From positions 47,511,134 through 47,575,133 of the forward strand of contig OY755044.1 of the NCBI GenBank assembly GCA_963576565.1: a stretch of 64,000 bases of DNA. Reading direction: 5' to 3'. Every line of letters starts with the position of its first letter. Positions within the stretch are counted from its first letter, which is position 1. The DNA is from Aspidapion aeneum. Its lineage: Eukaryota; Arthropoda; Insecta; Coleoptera; Brentidae. Both the position numbers and the translations under genes were made by a program. Below the pieces are notes generated by a model that ran no database searches, was not told the DNA's origin, and saw only the letters and a list, made by a program, of their open reading frames with translations. Shown here piece after piece: positions 43,701-54,600 of this stretch.

Positions 43701-45465
43701 GATTCAGGGATCTCCTCACAAATTTAAACCATTTGTTTCGAATAGAACTGCCTATATACAAGGAAGAATTAGCCCTGAGTTTTGGCATTATGTTCCTACT
43801 GAACAAAATCCTGCTGACTGCGGTACTAGGGAAATGTATCCCTCTGATTTACAAAGATTTTATTTTTGGTTAGAAGGGCCTTCTTTTCTAAACCAACCTA
43901 CAAATACTTGGGATTTTATGACAGTTACTTACGATGGGAATGCAGTTTTGGAAGAACAGCGAAAAAATATTTTTAACGTTTTTACTTGCGAACAAACAGT
44001 TGAATATTATGTAAACAACTTGTTTGAAAAATACAGTTCTCTTTTTAAAATTAAGAGAATAGTTGCTTACTTTTTGCGAGGGTTACAAAAGTTTAAAAAT
44101 CCCTCATACAATTTTGCTACTGATTACCTTACAAATCAGGATTACTACAAAAGCTTACTTTTTATTTCGAAATGCGTACAATCTTTTTCTTTCCAAAAAG
44201 AAATTGAATTACTAAAAGATAAGAAACAGCTTCCAAAAGCTTTTCAAAAATTATGTCCATTTTTGCATAATGAAAGCTACGATTTGCTTCGTGTTGGAGG
44301 CCGTTTATGCCATTCAAATTTATCATACGATAAAAAATTTCCAATTCTTTTGCCTTCTAGTGCAAAATTCACTGAATTACTGATTTTAGATTTGCATCGC
44401 AGCAATCTTCATTGTGGTATACAGACCACAACTTTTTTACTAATGCAAAACTTCTGGGTATTGTCTGCTAAAAAGGTAGTGAGAAAAGTTTTAAGTTCTT
44501 GCCATACTTGCTGGAAAACTAAACCTAACTCTCTTCAACCCCCTATGGGTAACCTACCGAAATTTAGAGTTTCCGAAGCAAAGGTGTTCGAAAATGTAGG
44601 TATAGATTTTTGTGGTCCGTTCACGATTACTCTTGGTCGGACCAGAGGTGCAAAAACCATGAAAGCATATGTCTGTTTATTTATCTGTTGCGCTGTTAAA
44701 GCCGTGCATTTAGAGTTAGTCTCTGATATGACATCAGAAGCCTTTCTGGCTGCTCTGCGCCGCTTCATAGCTAGAAGAGGACTATGCTCAAAGATCTCTT
44801 CAGACTGCGGGACCAACTTCGTGGCCTCTGAAAAATACTTGCGACAAATTTTTTCTGATTGCGTGAAGGGGGAAGGTATAGTTTGGTCTTTTAACCCACC
44901 TGCTGCTCCCCACATGGGAGGCATTTGGGAATCAAACATTAAATCTTTAAAGACTCATCTTCACAGGGTAGTTGGAAATCAAATACTCACCTATGAGGAA
45001 TTAAATACGGTTTTAACCCAAGTTGAAGCCATAATGAACTCACGTCCTTTATGTGCCTTAAGCACCGATCCTACTGATCTGGCGGTCTTGACTCCTAATA
45101 ATTTTTTAAATTTGAGGCCTCCAGGTACAATACCCGATCCAAACTACTGCGATATTGCGTTAAACAGGCTGTCCAGGTGGCAACTGTTGCAAAGAATGCA
45201 CCGCGATTTTTGGATTCGCTGGCATCGCGAATATTTGCACACTTTGCAACAGCGAGCCAAATGGCACCAACCTCTTGCTTCCATTGATATTGGTACTATG
45301 GTACTGATCAAAGATGAAAATTCCACTCCATTGGATTGGCCCCTAGGCCGCATTGAAGACCTTATTAAAGGTTCTGATAATATTCCACGGGTTGCTATTG
45401 TAAAGACTACTAAAGGTACCTACAAACGGCCTTTGGTAAAACTATGCGCCCTGCCTACAAATTAA
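40765..45465 (+). CDS. pol: Pao1 Gag C-terminus, protease, RT, RNase H and integrase polyprotein
   Basis: The 1,566-codon frame follows the Gag stop in phase. Residues 1-120 finish the Gag domain. A zinc knuckle CX2CX4HX4C lies at 166-179, with a second Cys/His cluster after it (CVNC, CLHC). The aspartic protease has Asp-Ser-Gly at 304-306. The reverse transcriptase shows VVFDAS, CDIRQMYRMI and the FVDD box at 717-720 (F replaces the usual Y). RNase H acidic residues are likely D895, E940, D972 and D1018. The integrase has an H2C2 zinc finger followed by D1281, D1347 and E1389. A DUF5641-like tail (RWQLLQRMHRDFWIRW) and a short C-terminal domain close it. All catalytic motifs are present, so this part appears intact. 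Without readthrough it would need its own internal initiation, so the listed ATG is only the first Met after the stop. Confidence 0.96.
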   Translation: MVDRYTNKRLQAYLHWKAIEGFSPLTKENATNLRNLLDCFSKNLSALKVMGFKTEFWDYIMAQMLLDRLDPTTRKAFEQNYCSNEIPSYDKIRAFVSSHCIALEQIQQTQDYLKNKDLSISSQKNQAKFQNRSALFANTQRASKNASQSPNGQSGLNNTPNPQNFCFLCKSGDHIIYRCPNFLAKTPQQRFEIVKQHKACVNCLASKHNLPQQCKSEKRCLHCGQFHHSLLHFFPINSTPSSASSPSTSAVQPPRSPVATEFNRTTNTIVTGMSLNDREVLLCTALIQIQDVFQNWHTVRAICDSGAQSSFISKSCADSLGLPKFNIAMTLQSLDRMTTSAKSGINCNISSLRDNNFVFNFDAIILDKICSDLPHSSFSIKSFPFLANLELADPGFNKSDKIDLLLGGDVYPYILLDGRLSTGPNNPVCINTIFGWGIMGNLSLSPSTTNQIKTFFTTSMNDSFVNLDKNLQRFWQIDDIPNVKAIDPEDEFCENYFLKTTSKNEEGRYIVSLPFKVTAPDFGDTRSIAVRRFFSLEKKLLQNPDFYAAYSSVLQDYLDNNHMQPVSAPLPTEISNHFYIAHHAVFKKDSTSTPLRVVFDASMHAPGKISLNNAVYTGPPLQRDLQKILLLYRLHKFCFCCDIRQMYRMILVDPSQTNFQRIVWRFDPNQPIQDFEINRVLFGVSCSPFLAIRTLLQLAREHEDLPLASKIIEEAVFVDDVISGSDDFFKATEMKNQLIELLSRGGFELRKWASNCPELLSDLPESHISMKALSLDLDAENSTLKILGLNWNPHTDEFFYTFDCSLQTCTKRTILSNLARIYDPLSFLAPIVLILKLIVQYCWAEDLNWDDPVSPEIVFKWEKFKNELKFLHSVKIPRQIILPNASQIQLVGFCDSSERAYCAVAYIRIFYSDGNIKVFFVCSKSRVAPLRRKLTLPRLELLGAVLLAKLMDFLLETFSEKIKFDKILAFTDSTVTLSWIQGSPHKFKPFVSNRTAYIQGRISPEFWHYVPTEQNPADCGTREMYPSDLQRFYFWLEGPSFLNQPTNTWDFMTVTYDGNAVLEEQRKNIFNVFTCEQTVEYYVNNLFEKYSSLFKIKRIVAYFLRGLQKFKNPSYNFATDYLTNQDYYKSLLFISKCVQSFSFQKEIELLKDKKQLPKAFQKLCPFLHNESYDLLRVGGRLCHSNLSYDKKFPILLPSSAKFTELLILDLHRSNLHCGIQTTTFLLMQNFWVLSAKKVVRKVLSSCHTCWKTKPNSLQPPMGNLPKFRVSEAKVFENVGIDFCGPFTITLGRTRGAKTMKAYVCLFICCAVKAVHLELVSDMTSEAFLAALRRFIARRGLCSKISSDCGTNFVASEKYLRQIFSDCVKGEGIVWSFNPPAAPHMGGIWESNIKSLKTHLHRVVGNQILTYEELNTVLTQVEAIMNSRPLCALSTDPTDLAVLTPNNFLNLRPPGTIPDPNYCDIALNRLSRWQLLQRMHRDFWIRWHREYLHTLQQRAKWHQPLASIDIGTMVLIKDENSTPLDWPLGRIEDLIKGSDNIPRVAIVKTTKGTYKRPLVKLCALPTN

Positions 45466-45493
45466 ACTCTCTGAAATGCCCCTGGGCATTCTC

Positions 45494-45507
45494 AGGGGGG
45501 TGGGAAA
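45494..45507 (+). other. Pao1 polypurine tract
   Basis: AGGGGGGTGGGAAA lies directly before the 3' LTR and is purine apart from one T. It is the expected primer for plus-strand DNA synthesis. Confidence 0.85.
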
Positions 45508-46217
45508 TGGTTCGTCCCGCCTTCCTTTTTGTAAATATGTTCTTTTTACTATAATTTACCAAATTGGTTCGAATTAGGCTATTTGGTGATTCACTAGAGC
45601 ATTTTCTATTTTTTGTTTATTTAGTATTAATTAACTAATTAAGTACTTAAAATTACTGGGTTATTTGCATTTGAAACTCCCGCGGTTTTAAAGGCAAATA
45701 TTACAATTTGCTATAATCAATTTACTTTACATAAAATGCATTTTGAATTACTAAGGTTCCTAGTTCCTTTAATATGGACCTTCGTAATCTCATTCCCTCC
45801 TACTTATTCCCTTTTCTCCTACGCCTATGGATTAACGACGCCACTGGGCGCCATGTGGGAGAATGAACGCAGCAGCGATACCTGCTGCCGCAACACAGAG
45901 AACCGTTTCGCCTTCGAACGATAATACACGCGTGTTAGCGACTCTCCTACCACATTCATGTGGGGTGCAAAAAGCACGGTTTAACAGCACGTCCTCCCAT
46001 GAGTTCCACTTCCTGTATAAAAATGGTAAGTGAAAATGCATTATTTTTACCTTACATACATTTGTTTATTGCTACACTAACCTAGAAGGTAAACTAGACC
46101 ATTTCAGAATCCCTTGTACCAGCTTAGCCTATGACCTTATTCCCTTAAAATTACAGTCCACATCTGACACCGTTAAATTCCAGACAACTCTCCTATCTGG
46201 ACCACCAGGGAGCCCCA
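45508..46217 (+). repeat. Pao1 3' LTR (710 bp)
   Basis: It has the same length and, as far as read by eye, the same sequence as 38358-39067, offset by exactly 7,150 bp. The 62-codon frame reappears at 45736-45924. Confidence 0.95.
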
Positions 46218-46222
46218 AATAT
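46218..46222. repeat. Pao1 target duplication, right
   Basis: AATAT matches 38353-38357. Confidence 0.9.
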
Positions 46223-46650
46223 TGTTGGAAGTAAAGTCTTTAATCTAACTTTAAGAACCTCGTTTTGCTGGCTGCTGTGGTTCTCGAATTGTGATTTTCT
46301 ACAATATTTGAACCCGCTTTAATATTCCTTTCGAGCCCCCACCCCTACTAAAATGTAATGACCTTATCCACGAGTACCGCAAAATTTTGGTGCAAATTTG
46401 TTTAACATCGGTTCATCGGCTTTGCATAGTCCCAAACATGTAAAACGACAGTCAAACAGACAGACACCATCACAAAATTTGGTAGTTAGGCCTTTTTCGA
46501 CCCAAATAATTATTTTTAACGATCTTCTACAGTATGCATTGCTAAAAAATATTGCACAGGTAAAGTTTTTGCAAAGTCACCTGAAATGCTCCTAATACAG
46601 GGTTCTATCGATTTCATGAAATTTTGCTTTAATCTGCCCTTCAAAAGTTA
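46223..46650. other. FB5 interior right of Pao1
   Basis: It holds CCTCGTTTTGCTGGCTGCTG, related to CCACGTTTCGCCAGAAGCTG left of Pao1, and a repeat phrase GTTTAACATCGGTTCATCGG..CAAACAGACAGACACCATCAC that resembles tails of dispersed insect repeats. There is no gene. Confidence 0.5.
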
Positions 46651-46960
46651 TCCAAATTTATATAAAATCTTCCTGGTATAATTTCAACCCTACCGACAGA
46701 GAAAAGGCGCGCTCTTTGCGGGCCGAGCACAAAGTATTTGTTATCTGACCGACCCAGCACAGGTGGATAAACAGCACCTGATTGGCAGATTTTTTTGAGA
46801 TGCGCTTATAATTGCTTTCAGGTGTTCTTTGCGGGACCCCTTTAGTCGGCAGTATGCAGAGTTAGAAAATAAATCAGTGTCGTTTCTGTAGGTATAGGAA
46901 TAGAAAGTTTTATTATCTATTTTTATTTCTTTAGTTTACGCCATAATTAAATGAAATAAT
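46651..46960 (-). repeat. FB5 right inverted repeat (310 bp)
   Basis: It is the inverse of 35399-35704, with a few small indels. On the right it ends AATTAAATGAAATAAT. Confidence 0.88.
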
Positions 46961-47084
46961 TTTCATGAGTATATCTACCGCCGCCCATGTCGCTTTCTTT
47001 AAAGGATATGCCGATGGTCGGCTTTAACCTTTGTGCAACTGACTTTGCAAAAACTATACAAAACTTATAAAATATCAAAAAATA

Positions 47085-47410
47085 TTAAGACTGTTAAACT
47101 AATATTAGATTACAGACAAATATTGTGAGTAGACTAACAAAGTAGTTAAATTATTCCAGTAAACTAAAAAATATAATAATTTTCTACGCAGTTCTTCCTA
47201 AAATATCAGACGCCCAGGCATCGTTTTTAATAAATATAAGAAATAATATATTTTCATTAAAATAAAAACAAAAAGTTAGAGAGGCACCGGTGCAGCTTCT
47301 AAAATTTATTCTGCAAGGATGCCAAATTTCTGAGGTCACTGCTACGCGTTTTTAATACTTTAAATTCGATTTATACCAGCGAGGTGGCAAAGTCGACCGT
47401 TTCCTTCAAT
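47085..47410. repeat. Dispersed repeat E, copy 1
   Basis: CCAAATTTCTGAGGTCACTG, TTTATACCAGCGAGGTGGCA and CTAAAATATCAGACGCCCAG correspond to matching phrases in 62390-62705, same orientation. The identity is moderate. The family is not recognised. Confidence 0.65.
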
Positions 47411-47649
47411 CAAAGCGATGATAGCGGCACCGTTGGATACGTGAACTATACGGCCAAAAAATAGCTATATATACCACTTTTTGACCTCAGAACAAAATTT
47501 GGCACACAGCTTGCTGAGTGTATCAGGAATCATCCCTGAAATTTTCATTGAAAAACGTTGTCACCTCAAAAAAGTGAGGTGAAAACGCTATATATGAGGT
47601 GATAGCGTAGTTTCTATACTTTTCTTGGGGGTAACAATGTGCCCTTTAT

Positions 47650-47699
<50 letters not shown>

Positions 47700-48929
47700 A
47701 TATATATTGATGCACTCGGCGTTGTCACCTCGGCGTTAAGGATATGACGACCTGACCTCACTTATTTCTAGTGGTGTTAGCCCATATATAGGTACATATA
47801 TGATATGAGGGGAAGTTCCTTTACCAGAATTTCAAAAGAGGGGTAAATAATTTTTTTTCAAATATTTGATAAATACGTGGAATACGTTCGGACCTCAGAC
47901 CGATATACAACCTTTGGATATGTGCTATTTCCTGCCACCTCAGGCACTGTTGCCGGTTTTATTAAGGTGATAACGTATGGCGTAAGTCTATAAGCAACAA
48001 TAGCTTTATCTAACTAAATTTAAATATTAAATACAAGGTAACAACGTTTTACTTTTATTTAGGGACACTTTAGGAAATATTACAACTTTAAAAGGTTGCA
48101 AAAGTTTGTAAGAAGAGATTAATGGTGACAACGTACTGTCTTTATATAAAAAACCGAGCATTTATACTTTCATTATAGAAAAACTTGCTGTTATTTTTTT
48201 TGGAAAACACATTCTGAGGTTTTGTGATCTCAGAAAAGTTGCATAGCTTGAAAGTCCTAAATACAATTTTTGTTGAAAAATGTTTTACTTACTGTCAAAA
48301 ATTCTACACATAGATCCGATAAACATTAAAAGGAAATTGTCAAAAATACACTCTATGGAATGCAGAAAAAATTAATACATTATCTTAATTTATATATTTT
48401 TGGGTTTGCAATGTTTATGACATGATTGATATGACAGAATTTTTAAAAAACATTATTTATCCGTAACAATAAATTTAATAAAAAAGAAATTGTGAAAATT
48501 AGTTAAGCCGTTTAAAACAGGAAAACCATATACAGGAATGATGTGTTTGCCCACGCCACAGCCCAACGCTAATATTATTAATCTAATAATAACCACCAGC
48601 AATCAGAAGGCTCAAATGTTGACGTGATGTCAGAATTTGTCAATGACATTCTTTATCAAAAAGTTTCACGGGCGAATACTCAGAGGTAGCAGAAGACAGT
48701 CTGAGCCTTGGATTTTTTACGGGCAAGTCCTCAGAGGTAAAGGTAGCTCGGGGAAGCGTTTCGGCCTCATTAGGCCTCATTCAGCCCGAGCATAACCATG
48801 AAATGAATTGATCATGTCGGTATCTGAAAAAGAAATAGGGAATATGGTGTTTACTGAGGAGAGACCAACTATCAATTTGCAGCTTTGACATTCTTTATTA
48901 TTTAATTTCCAAGTAAGTTATATCAAAAT
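47411..48929. other. Unassigned stretch with GAGGTGA words and an (AT)n tract
   Basis: GTCACCTC / GAGGTGA words recur at 47570-47760, and an (AT)n microsatellite lies at 47651-47707. No gene is seen. Confidence 0.45.
47651..47707. repeat. (AT)n microsatellite
   Basis: About 57 bp of nearly pure AT dinucleotides with one C interruption at 47699. Confidence 0.95.
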
Positions 48930-50165
48930 TATAATATCTTTATGTTCAATTTAGCACTGTGCCTAAGAGTCATTTGCAGCCGTAATAGCCAAGTTTACAA
49001 AAACATTTCCAAACTAGTGAGAATCTTTAATTTTAAAATTTGTATTGGAGAACTTGGCTTTACTTTTATCTCAATTCTTTTAACGGAACACCACTCTCGC
49101 GTACTTGGCTTTTTTTACATGAAATGTTTTTGTTACGATTTCACACCTTTTTTAAAGGATTTGGATAATATTTAAGTTTTAAAGTAGTCAAATATGAGGA
49201 ATATTATTCAAAAGTTTTGCAATGCCTTATCACAAATTTTGAGGTTTTTTTTTATATTTTCCTATGGTTTTATCATAGTTCCTATCAGCCAAAGCTCAGC
49301 TCTCTAGTGTTCCTCGAAATAGGCAATGCTAATTTTACATAACTTTACATTTATAGGGGAGGAAAGTAAATTAAAATTTTGGTATTTTTTAATTTTTTAC
49401 TATACTTAGTTTTATCATAGTTCCTATCAGTATTCCAAAGCTCAGCTCTCTAGCGATTCTGGAAGAGGAGAATGTTACTTTTACATAACTTTACATTTAA
49501 AGGGGAGGGAAATTAATTATAATTTGGGGTTTTTTAATTTTATTTTATAGTTTTATCATAGTTCCTATCGGCCTTCCGAAGCTCAGCTCTCTAACGTATC
49601 TGGAAGTGGGCAATGTTACTTTTACATAACTTTACATTTAGCAGGGTAGGGAATTAAATTAAAATTTTGGGGTTTTTAAGTTTTTTCCTATAGTTTTGTC
49701 ATATTTGCTATCAGTCTGCCATAGCTCAGCTCTCTAGTGCCTCTGGAAGTGGGCAGTGTTACTTTTACATAGCTTTACATGTATGGGGGAGAGGAGTGAA
49801 TTAGAATTTTCGGGTTTTTTGATTTTTTCCAATGGTTTGGTCACAATTTCTAACAGTTTGCCATATTTCAGATTTGTAGCGTGTCTGGAAGTACAGTAGA
49901 ATTTTGATGATCTATACATGAGTGAGTGAGTGGCAATTTCGATGTTTTTTGAAATTTCGTAACTACTTTACTATTTCATGGAATTCCATGAAACTTGTAG
50001 AGATTGTTAACTCTATAAAGATCTACGACTGTCTACAAAGTTTGAGTTTCGTAGCTCATTCCGAATTAGAGTTTTAGATAGGTCAAATATGGCCTTAAAT
50101 GTTTCAAGAAAAGATGGTACAGCCATTTCCGCGCGAACTTGGCCGGGCACTACTGTGCCCCCAGA
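48930..50165 (+). mobile_element. R1 element, copy II
   Basis: The inner segment (48930-49240, with GCACTGTGCCTAAGAGTCAT) is followed by five monomers of about 140 bp. The uninterrupted unique end at 49918-50165 contains GAGTGAGTGGCAATTTCGAT, which shows the empty FB1 target. It ends GGGCACTACTGTGCCCCCAG AT. The 77-codon frame at 48942-49175 and the minus frame at 49734-49919 are repeat translations. Confidence 0.85.
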
Positions 50166-50898
50166 TAATAGTTCCTATCAGCCATCCAAAGCTCAGCTCT
50201 CTAGCGTTTCTGCAAATGGGCAATGTTACTTTTACATAACTTTACATTTATAGGGGAGGGAAGTAATTAAAACCTTGTGGTTTTTTTATTTTTTTTCTAT
50301 CAGTCGTCCAAAGCTCAGCTCTTTAGCGTTTCTGTAAGTGGAGATTGTTACTTTTACATAACTTTACATTTATAGGGCCGAGAAGTTAATTAAAATTTGG
50401 GGTTTTTAATTTTGTTTTATAGTTTTATCATAGTTCCTATCGGCCTTCCAAAGCTCAGCTCTCTACCGTGTCTGGAAGTGAGCAATGTTACTTTTAAACA
50501 ACTTTACATTTATAGGGGAGGGGAGCAAATTAAAAGTTTGGAGTTTTTAAATTTTTTCCCATGGTCTCATCATAGGTCCTTTCAGCCTTCCAAAGCTCAG
50601 CTCCTTAGCGTTAGCAAATTTTGTTGCTTTTATATTTTTTCCTATAGTTTTATTATGGTGCCTTTTAATCTTAAAAAGCTCAGCTCTCTGGCGTTTCTGG
50701 AAGTGGGATAGTATAGGGGAGGGAAGTAAATTAGATTTTTGGGGTCTTTTAATTTTTTTCTATAGTTCTATCATAGTTACAATCGGCCTTCTAAAGCTCA
50801 ACTCTCTAGCGTTTCTGGAAGTGGGCAGTGTTAATTTTACATAACTTTACATTTATAGGGAAGGGAAGTAAATTATAATTTTGGTGTTTTTAAATTTT
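50166..50898 (+). repeat. Extra R1 arm monomers abutting copy II
   Basis: Five further R1 monomers (CAGCTCTCTAGCGTTTCTGC..., AACTTTACATTTATAGGGGA) continue in the same orientation directly after the R1 terminus and run up to the hairpin at 50899. They are probably part of another R1 copy that lost its ends. Confidence 0.8.
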
Positions 50899-50933
50899 AG
50901 CTCACACATATACTATACTATAGTAGTGTGAGC
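50899..50933 (-). repeat. Hairpin A, at the Pao2 breakpoint
   Basis: AGCTCACAC and GTGTGAGC close a 35-36 bp AT-rich hairpin. It is the exact reverse complement of the hairpins at 57706-57741 and 58487-58522, apart from the last base. On one side it abuts an R1 arm, on the other the truncated Pao2 integrase. Confidence 0.88.
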
Positions 50934-51662
50934 CGCAAGAAAGGTAGGGGTGGAAATATCGGAGGTAAGTTCTAGGTGAACTGCCTTTGTTGCGGAGCAG
51001 ACTAAGACAAGAATATAACCTTTGGATACCTTTGCACCTCGGTACTTTCCCATTGTAATTGGAAAGGGACCACAATAATCTATGGCAACATGTGAAAATG
51101 CCTTTACTTGAGAGATGCGTTGAGCAGGCAAGTTGCCCATGATTTGTACGGAAGGTTTAGGATTTAATCGATAGCATAAAATGCAATGAGAAGTTACGCT
51201 CTCGATTGCATAGCGAGGGGAAAGGATCCAAAATTGTTGTCTCAAGAGGTAATGCAACGTTTTTTGACCGGGATGCCAGTACCTTTTGTGAGTGTACTCA
51301 ATGACAAGTTGAGTAAGACGGTGAGAACGTGGTAAAAGTACAGGGTGTTTTGCTGAATAAGAGAGTTCGGAAGAATGTGGTAATCGACCCCCCACTCTTA
51401 AGCAGCCTTGTGTATCTAGAAAAAGTGAAAGTTTACGAAATTGTTTAGGAAGTAGCTTTGCGTCATTCAAACGTGAAATGAGATCAGCAAAGATGGAACG
51501 TTGAACATGCCGAACGAGAACAATAAGAGAATGTTGAAGTTCTACTTCGGTAATATTTTCGTTAGGATATTTAGATTTCTTTTCGGTAAGGCGAAAAATA
51601 TAGGAAATTATGCGTTGAATTTTCTCTAGGGAAGAGTAACGAGAAAGAAAAGTATCAAGCAT
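50913..51662 (-). pseudogene. Pao2 integrase fragment, truncated
   Basis: This 249-codon frame continues the Pao2 polyprotein in a different phase. It has the integrase H2C2 zinc finger (HKRYWHPGQKTLHYLLRQQF, then CILC) and the first catalytic Asp (VAIDYCGPF). The sequence stops at PTFLAA, before the second Asp and the Glu, where hairpin A begins; the last five residues are hairpin translation. It cannot encode an active integrase. The rest of pol and the 3' LTR are missing. The listed Met is internal to the domain and is not a real start. Confidence 0.9.
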
Positions 51663-51669
51663 GTGTGGT

Positions 51670-54600
51670 TCATGTGCATGTTTGAAATACTGATTTGCGT
51701 TCTTCCAGAATCACCTCGTTTTCCGGAGGGTCTGGACAGCGAAAATCATCAGGCCAGCTCTCTTTTGGTAGCCTAAGAAAACAAGGACCTTCCCAATACA
51801 AGTCATGTTTGACAAGTTGATTAGGCATAAGACCGCGCGAAGCACAGTCGGCTGGATTTAGCGCTGATGGAATATATTTCCAGGCCGTAGGAGAAATGGT
51901 TTCTTGAATGTGACAGATACGGTTTGCCACAAACGTTTTAAACCTGTGAGGTGAAGCCGCCAACCAGCATAGAACCACTTGGGAATCACACCATGCACAG
52001 ATTTGGTTGAAGTTAAGAATATCTGAATAAGTGTTTTGAATAAAGGAAATTAGGTCGCAAAGTAAAGTGGCACCAAGAAGCTCCAGTCGCGGAAGACTGA
52101 CTGTTTTCACTGGTGCGACCCTAGATTTGGCCATTACAAGAAAGGTATGGATTTCTCCGGAAACTGACTCCATTCTGAAATAGACCGTAGCCGCGTAACC
52201 TATCATAGAGGCGTCTGAAAAGCCGTGAAGTTCAATGCTACGTGGTTGATCAATGGAAAGGCGTCTAGGTAAATGAATATTTGAAAGATTTGGAAGTTCG
52301 GTTCGAAATTGATTCCAAACATTTACGATATGCGGAGGAGGCTGAGAATCCCAGTCCAGCTTCTCCTTCCACAGATCTTGCATGAGATGCTTAGCAAGTA
52401 AAGAAACGGGAGAACAGAAACCTAAGGGATCAAAAATTTTCATGATTTGAGATAAGATACCTCGCTTGGTGCATGGTTTATCTTCTGGTACGACCAAGTA
52501 GGTAAACGAATCTGAGATAGGATTCCATTGGAGACCTAATATTTTTACAAAATTAGGTTCGGATTTGTCGAAACGAATGGACATTTGTGTTTCTGATTCT
52601 GAGAATGAGGAGAGAAGTTCCGGACTGTTGCTCGCCCATTTTTTAAGTTCAAACCCTCCTAGGCGCAACAGGGAGATTAACTCCGACTGAAGTTCTTTGG
52701 CAGAGGCCACAGAATCCTGCCCAGTGAGCACGTCGTCGACGTAAATGTCTTTAAGAAGCACCTTGGAAGCATTAGGATACCTTTCAGACTCAAGTTTAGC
52801 TAGTTCTTGTATAGTACGAATAGCTAAGTAAGGTGATGACTTAAGTCCATAAACAACTGTTCTTAAGGAGTAGGTTTGGAGAGGATCATCCTCAGAAAAT
52901 CTCCATAGAATATTTTGATAACGCGTGTGCTCAGGAATAATTAAAATCTGTCGGAACATTTTTACTATGTCAGTAACAAAGGCTACAGCATGAATTCGAA
53001 AATTAAGTAGAATTTCACGGACATCATTTTGCAGTTTAGGACCTGCGCACAACGTCTCGTTGAGTGAGACACCTCTGGGGCTACGTTGAGACCCATCAAA
53101 GACCACTCTTATCTTCCCAGTGTTCCAGACACTGTGATGAGGGATAAAGTAGGAATTATCCAAGACATCTTTAGATATAGGCGTAGGAATAGGTATCATG
53201 TGACCAGTGTCTAAATAATCTTGCATAAAATCTTTGTAAGCTTGATAATTAGCTGAGTCTTTGAGAAGTCTAGCTTCCTGAAGCTTGAAACGTTTTAAAG
53301 CGATTGGATAGGTGTCACCCAACTGGGGTTCTAAGTTTATGAAAGGTAATGGAACGACGAATCTACCTGATTCGTTGCGTGAAACTGATTGTGAAAATAA
53401 TTTTTCGCACATAATATCCTCAGGACTGTGATGAACCTTATGTGGAACCTGCTCTATCTCCCAGAAGCGCTCTAGGCAGATATCTAGAGATGGTTCGATG
53501 GAAGTGTAACAGCTTATGAGTGATTGTGGATTTTGTTGCTTTGAAGTTTCAACTTTACCAATCAGCACATAGCCAAAGATGTTATTAAAAGCACTAGGTT
53601 GTCCACGCTCTCCGTGGATAATTCCCTCTTGTAAGAGATGCGGAAAAAGTTCACAACCTACTAGGACATCAATGGAACTTGGTATATGGAAGTTTTGATC
53701 AGAAAGTTTGATATTGCGAATGTGATTCCACTTGCTCGAGTCGACAGCGCAAGAAGGAATCTCTGTACAAAGTTTTGAAAGTACTAAAGCCTCAAAATCA
53801 AAGGTAGGTCCCGCTTGACCTTGAGGTTTGATAAGACATTTCGTCTTACCTTTGGTATTGGAAGATGTCATTTGATTTAAGCCTTGAATAGAAGTAGAAA
53901 AGAAGCTTTTCGAAAGACCTAAACGATTTAGACATTTTTCTGAAATAAAGTTTGCATCTGAGGCAGAATCGAGTAAGATATGAACTGGTTGGTAATGTCC
54001 CCTTGAGTCTAACATGTCAGCTACAACGGTAGAAAGTAGAAAAGTGGAATTTTTGGAAATCATTGTCGCATGACAGTTTGTGGAATGGCTTCCTGACATA
54101 GGGGTGCTATTGGAATTGGAAAGTGGAATATTAACGTTCTCTGGAGGATAAGAATTAACACTCACAGAGGGCGCTACTGGTTGTGGAACGTGAAGAAGAC
54201 TGTGGTGCCTAGCTCCACACGTAAAGCAGTTGTAGGAGGAGGGGCAATTCATGGTCTGGTGAGCAAAATGTAAGCAATTTTGACATAGATTCACCTGCCG
54301 AACATAACCCATCCTTTCCTGTGGACTTTTGTTTTGAAATTCGATACATTTCGATAATGCGTGATTCGAAGAACATAGGTAACATTTTATTTTTGGATTA
54401 AAAGTTCTGTTCTGATTATTTTGTATTTGAGGGTTGCTGCGTTGATTGCTATTTTGTAAAGTATTTTGTTGATTTCTTGAATTGAAAATAGTTGTATTGC
54501 AAGCAGAAGGTGAATTAAAATTATTAAAACTGTTTCTCTGAAAACTGTTCTGTTGAGAATTACGCGTAGTTTGAGGTTGTCTAGGGGTTTGATTTTGCCT

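Larger units (their letters stand above)
38358..46217 (+). mobile_element. Pao1: full-length BEL/Pao LTR retrotransposon (7,860 bp)
   Basis: The element has two 710-bp LTRs, a 1.1-kb leader, a gag-pol frame interrupted by one stop codon, a polypurine tract and an AATAT target duplication. The LTRs look identical by eye, which points to a very recent insertion. Both LTR borders are TG...CA. The domain order protease, reverse transcriptase, RNase H, integrase is that of BEL/Pao. There is no envelope-like frame. Confidence 0.96.

Noticed and set aside
44535..44939. 134-codon minus-strand frame within Pao1 integrase
   Set aside because: It is antisense to an intact integrase domain with all catalytic residues; a shadow frame.
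50397..50711. 104-codon frame in R1 arms
   Set aside because: It repeats the same peptide phrase with each monomer and has counterparts in other R1 arms broken by stops.
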